Of a DNA stretch of 64,000 nucleotides, positions 61,535-64,000 are shown piece after piece; position 1 is the stretch's first letter, and the number at the start of each line of letters is the position of its first letter. The stretch lies in contig NZ_QREG01000003.1 of assembly GCF_003386095.1 (NCBI RefSeq), forward strand, positions 1 through 64,000, in the 5' to 3' direction. The position numbers were made by a program, and so were the translations under genes. The notes below the pieces were generated by a model that was given only the letters and a program-made list of their open reading frames with translations, did not search any database and had not been told where the DNA came from. The stretch comes from Marinoscillum furvescens DSM 4134 (GTDB taxonomy: Bacteria; Bacteroidota; Bacteroidia; Cytophagales; Cyclobacteriaceae).

Positions 61535-62953
61535 TTAGCGCTGTTCGGACTGCTCTAGCGATTTAGACCAGGTGTTGTGTAGTGAGGTGAGTGCTGATAC
61601 TAGCTCAGGATGGTCTTGGGCATAATTCATCTGCTCAGGATTAGGATCAGCCAAATTGGCCAGGTAGATACTGTCTAGCAAGTACTCGGGACCACCTTTC
61701 AATTCCTTTTTACCATTGACAATTAGCTTCCAATCACCCTGACGAACCGCCCATTGATCTTGCCACTGAAAATGTAAAGTCTCGTAACGTAGAGCATCTG
61801 CATTGTCGTCAATTACAGTAAGCAAACTCTTGCCATCTATTTCCTTTTCCGGCAAAGGCACTTCCAATAGTTCACAGACTGTAGGCATCACATCCATAAG
61901 CGTAACGATCTGATCCCTCGACTCATTTTCTGGAAATCTACCCGGCAAAGAGACAATCATAGGCACTCGAACGCCCCCTTCCAGAAAGCTCCCTTTGCTG
62001 CCAATCCATTTGCCCGTATTGCCTCCACCTCCTTTGGCACCATAAGCCTCGCCTTGAGGTTTGCCGCTAGGGTGATCCACAGACTTGATCTGGTAGCTCT
62101 CCGTGGAGTGTCCATTGTCGCTGGCAAATACCACCAGCGTATTGTCCAACAATCCTAATTGCTGCAGATGGCCCATCAGACGCCCAACCTCCTCATCCAA
62201 ACTGGAGATCGTTTGCGCATAGGATTTTCTGGGCTCAGGCATCTGGCCATAGTGCTCTTCGTACTCCCGGGCCGCTTCCTCGGGGTAGTGGGGAATGTTG
62301 TAGCCCAAGTAAACCAGAAAAGGCTCGTCCCGATGCGTCTCGACAAATTCCATAGCCTTGTTGGTAATGAGAGATGGGAAATAATTACCGGGTTCGAAGA
62401 CCTCTTTCTGGTTATGCCACAAATCATGATATCCGGGCTCGTGTAAAAAGTAATGGTTGTAGTTATCTATAAATCCATTTCGGATGCCAAAAAACTCATC
62501 AAATCCCTGAGCAAGCGGACCATGCTCCATGCTGCCTCCTACATGCCATTTACCAAATAGTCCTGTATGATAGCCCAATGGCTTCACCACCTCTGCCAGA
62601 GTCACTTCGCTGAGATACATGTTTCTGTCCGTAACACCTTCCCTAGGGTTGCCCTGCGTCCAGGTGTTGATATTGGCACGCTGAGGATAGCGCCCGGTGA
62701 GCAATGATGCCCTGGCCGGACAGCAAACGGCATGTGCATACGCCTGGGTGAATTTTACACCCCGTGAAGCCAGCGCATCGATATGTGGAGTATATAAATC
62801 CGCTGATCCAAAGGACCTCAAATCCAAAGTACCCTGATCATCGGTAAGGATGATGAGGATATTGGGCCGTTCCTGACGTGAGCTGGTATCGGTGCAGCCA
62901 GTAATCAGCAGGGTTGCTGTGCAAAGAAGTGTGAGCAGACTAGCGGTTTTCAT
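61535..62953 (-). CDS. Sulfatase (family S1), lipoprotein
   Basis: A 472-residue lipoprotein (LLITGC, cysteine 20) of the type I sulfatase family. The CxPxR motif reads C77-C-P-A-R81 followed by ASLLTGRYP, so C77 should be converted to formylglycine by an anaerobic-type or FGE maturase not encoded in the window. Metal ligands appear as D38 and D39 (ILTDDQG) and in FASDNGHS. It should remove sulfate from a polysaccharide outside the cytoplasm. The GH-like gene follows in the same operon, which points to a sulfated glycan. A 17-bp palindrome lies 48 bp upstream. Confidence 0.92.
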   Translation of the reverse strand: MKTASLLTLLCTATLLITGCTDTSSRQERPNILIILTDDQGTLDLRSFGSADLYTPHIDALASRGVKFTQAYAHAVCCPARASLLTGRYPQRANINTWTQGNPREGVTDRNMYLSEVTLAEVVKPLGYHTGLFGKWHVGGSMEHGPLAQGFDEFFGIRNGFIDNYNHYFLHEPGYHDLWHNQKEVFEPGNYFPSLITNKAMEFVETHRDEPFLVYLGYNIPHYPEEAAREYEEHYGQMPEPRKSYAQTISSLDEEVGRLMGHLQQLGLLDNTLVVFASDNGHSTESYQIKSVDHPSGKPQGEAYGAKGGGGNTGKWIGSKGSFLEGGVRVPMIVSLPGRFPENESRDQIVTLMDVMPTVCELLEVPLPEKEIDGKSLLTVIDDNADALRYETLHFQWQDQWAVRQGDWKLIVNGKKELKGGPEYLLDSIYLANLADPNPEQMNYAQDHPELVSALTSLHNTWSKSLEQSEQR

Positions 62954-63000
62954 AGGCTAAAAAAATCGGTCAGCTCACATAATTAGCACATAGTAGTGAG

Positions 63001-63017
63001 AATCAAAAACTTTGATT
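63001..63017 (-). promoter_or_regulatory. Palindrome upstream of the sulfatase gene
   Basis: AATCAAA (63001-63007) and TTTGATT (63011-63017) form a perfect palindrome with a 3-bp centre, 48 bp before the sulfatase ATG. A tandem GTTAAAC pair follows at 63027-63040. It is a candidate operator for the sulfatase operon. Confidence 0.35.
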
Positions 63018-63058
63018 AAAGTATTAGTTAAACGTTAAACCAATTTAGTCCCTGCTGC

Positions 63059-64000
63059 TTAACGCAAAAACCTGAGAAAGGGAAATACCGTGTTGAGGGC
63101 GACCATGAGTATAACTACCAATATGACGGCACTGATGATTTTACCACCCAGGCCCATTCCCCACCCTGGCAGTAGGTTTTTGAGTCCAAAGCTACGGCTG
63201 TAAGCTTCTGGCGGATTCCACTCAGCAAGCAATTCCGACGGCAGCACTACATCCAGACTTCCCACCACAAAAAGCGGCATCAGAAACTCCAAATTGATCT
63301 GATCATCCTGTTTCTTGAGCCCTAAATTTTGTTTGCGCGATCCAAAGTTCTGGGTAATCAGTCGTGCATAGTACGGCCGATCCCATATGTTTTGCTCACT
63401 AAGTGTGCGTAGTTGGCTGAGGACCTGAGCCGTACGTGATTCGATTCCCCCTACCCATTGCGCAGTATCTGTCTGCTCAAAAGGCGTGTAGTACAGCGGA
63501 CTGGCCTTGCCGGCAAACGCATTGAAATCCACCCTACCTTCCTCCAGTGATTTTTTCTCAAAGTGCTGACAGAAAAGCCCTGCAATGGCAATCTTGGGCC
63601 TCAGTGTCTCGTTTTCCCCAGTCTTGATGTACCAGGGAGAAGCATTTGGGTTTAGCTTCAGCGCAAAAGTCAGATTGCTATACAGCCATTCCTGATATTC
63701 TTCCTTTTTTGCTCCCAGATCGTTTACACTGATGCGTCCTGGCTCAGTGCTCCCGTACCAGTAGCGAGGATAGCGCTTTCGCGAAAGCTCCTGATCCGAA
63801 AGGTTTAGATTGGGCTTATCATGGTCTGCACGGATCGTCAGCGTCACATTAAATCGGGTCAACCACAGCTCCATGGCAAACTTTTTTAGGGTCGTATTCC
63901 CAAGACTATCGGTGTGAAGCAGTTGCTTTTCGTAAGTGCGAAAGGGGCCCGTTTCCTCCTTAGCACCCATCCACTTCATAAAGTTAGCAAGGGCTCCTTG
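63059..64000 (-). CDS. Unknown membrane-anchored protein, 5' end outside the window
   Basis: The last 313 codons of a gene that runs off the right edge; the frame is open to 64000, so the ATG at 63979 is probably internal. The visible part is mostly hydrophilic (NVTLTIRADHDKPNLNLSDQ, then WYGSTEPGRISVNDLG) and ends with a membrane helix (about 20 residues before the C-terminus, KIISAVILVVILMVALNTV) and a short basic tail. It would be held in a membrane by its C-terminus. I recognise no family. It is followed by the sulfatase gene after 105 bp. Confidence 0.7.
   Translation of the reverse strand, partial: QGALANFMKWMGAKEETGPFRTYEKQLLHTDSLGNTTLKKFAMELWLTRFNVTLTIRADHDKPNLNLSDQELSRKRYPRYWYGSTEPGRISVNDLGAKKEEYQEWLYSNLTFALKLNPNASPWYIKTGENETLRPKIAIAGLFCQHFEKKSLEEGRVDFNAFAGKASPLYYTPFEQTDTAQWVGGIESRTAQVLSQLRTLSEQNIWDRPYYARLITQNFGSRKQNLGLKKQDDQINLEFLMPLFVVGSLDVVLPSELLAEWNPPEAYSRSFGLKNLLPGWGMGLGGKIISAVILVVILMVALNTVFPFLRFLR

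Overview
The window comes from a Bacteroidota chromosome, most likely a marine or soil member of the Cytophagales. The evidence is the -7 promoter motif TAnnTTTG in front of several genes, two giant secreted proteins ending in type IX secretion (T9SS) sorting domains, a TonB receptor followed by a DUF4249 lipoprotein, BatD, a bacillithiol glycosyltransferase (BshA), periplasmic-TPR/LuxR and TPR/LytS sensors, and a plain overlap-coupled gene style. I see no rRNA, tRNA, CRISPR array, phage or insertion sequence. The species cannot be named from the sequence alone.

Layout. 1-3506: gene-free end with a minus-strand terminator, then two overlapping paralogous membrane-anchored TPR/LuxR regulators. 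3507-8241: rhodanese and divergent metZ (sulfur amino acids), batD-aroC, and a small conserved-looking gene. 8242-9168: a gene-free stretch carrying a 23-unit, exactly 21-bp tandem array, the least explained object here. 9169-14526: minus-strand block of VWA protein, ChlI/MoxR-like AAA+ ATPase, AlbA_2 protein, PIN-PhoH ATPase and MOSC protein. 14680-19136: a possible 48-residue ORF, fatty acid hydroxylase, bshA and a beta-lactamase-family protein with a decayed GH3 half. 19275-23179: small membrane protein, mutL and two rhomboid proteases, tightly coupled.

23451-33137: a 3228-residue T9SS cargo with 14 FG-GAP repeats, VCBS-like blocks, Ig-like domains and an MBG tail. 33252-36839: SDR oxidoreductase, 4-TM protein, lipoprotein and rlmN, with overlapping convergent 3' ends. 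36919-43809: a four-gene overlapping outer-membrane operon (secreted protein, TonB receptor, DUF4249 lipoprotein, macroglobulin/plug-like protein). 43955-47238: TRAP transporter membrane subunits without a binding protein, then a Na+/dicarboxylate symporter. 47338-56315: TPR histidine kinase, LytTR regulator, a short intergenic region with repeated CAAATTC boxes, and a 2002-residue T9SS cadherin/LamG adhesin, which together look like a sensor-regulator-target unit. 56497-64000: Nfu, an EF-hand protein, an FAD dehydrogenase, a sulfatase plus GH-like enzyme pair, and a gene cut by the window edge.

The main themes are envelope sensing and surface display (three sensors built as signal peptide-TPR-membrane helix, two giant adhesins, a TonB operon), plus housekeeping genes for DNA repair, rRNA methylation, aromatic and sulfur amino acids and thiol chemistry. 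All domain names come from reading motifs by eye. No database search was possible.
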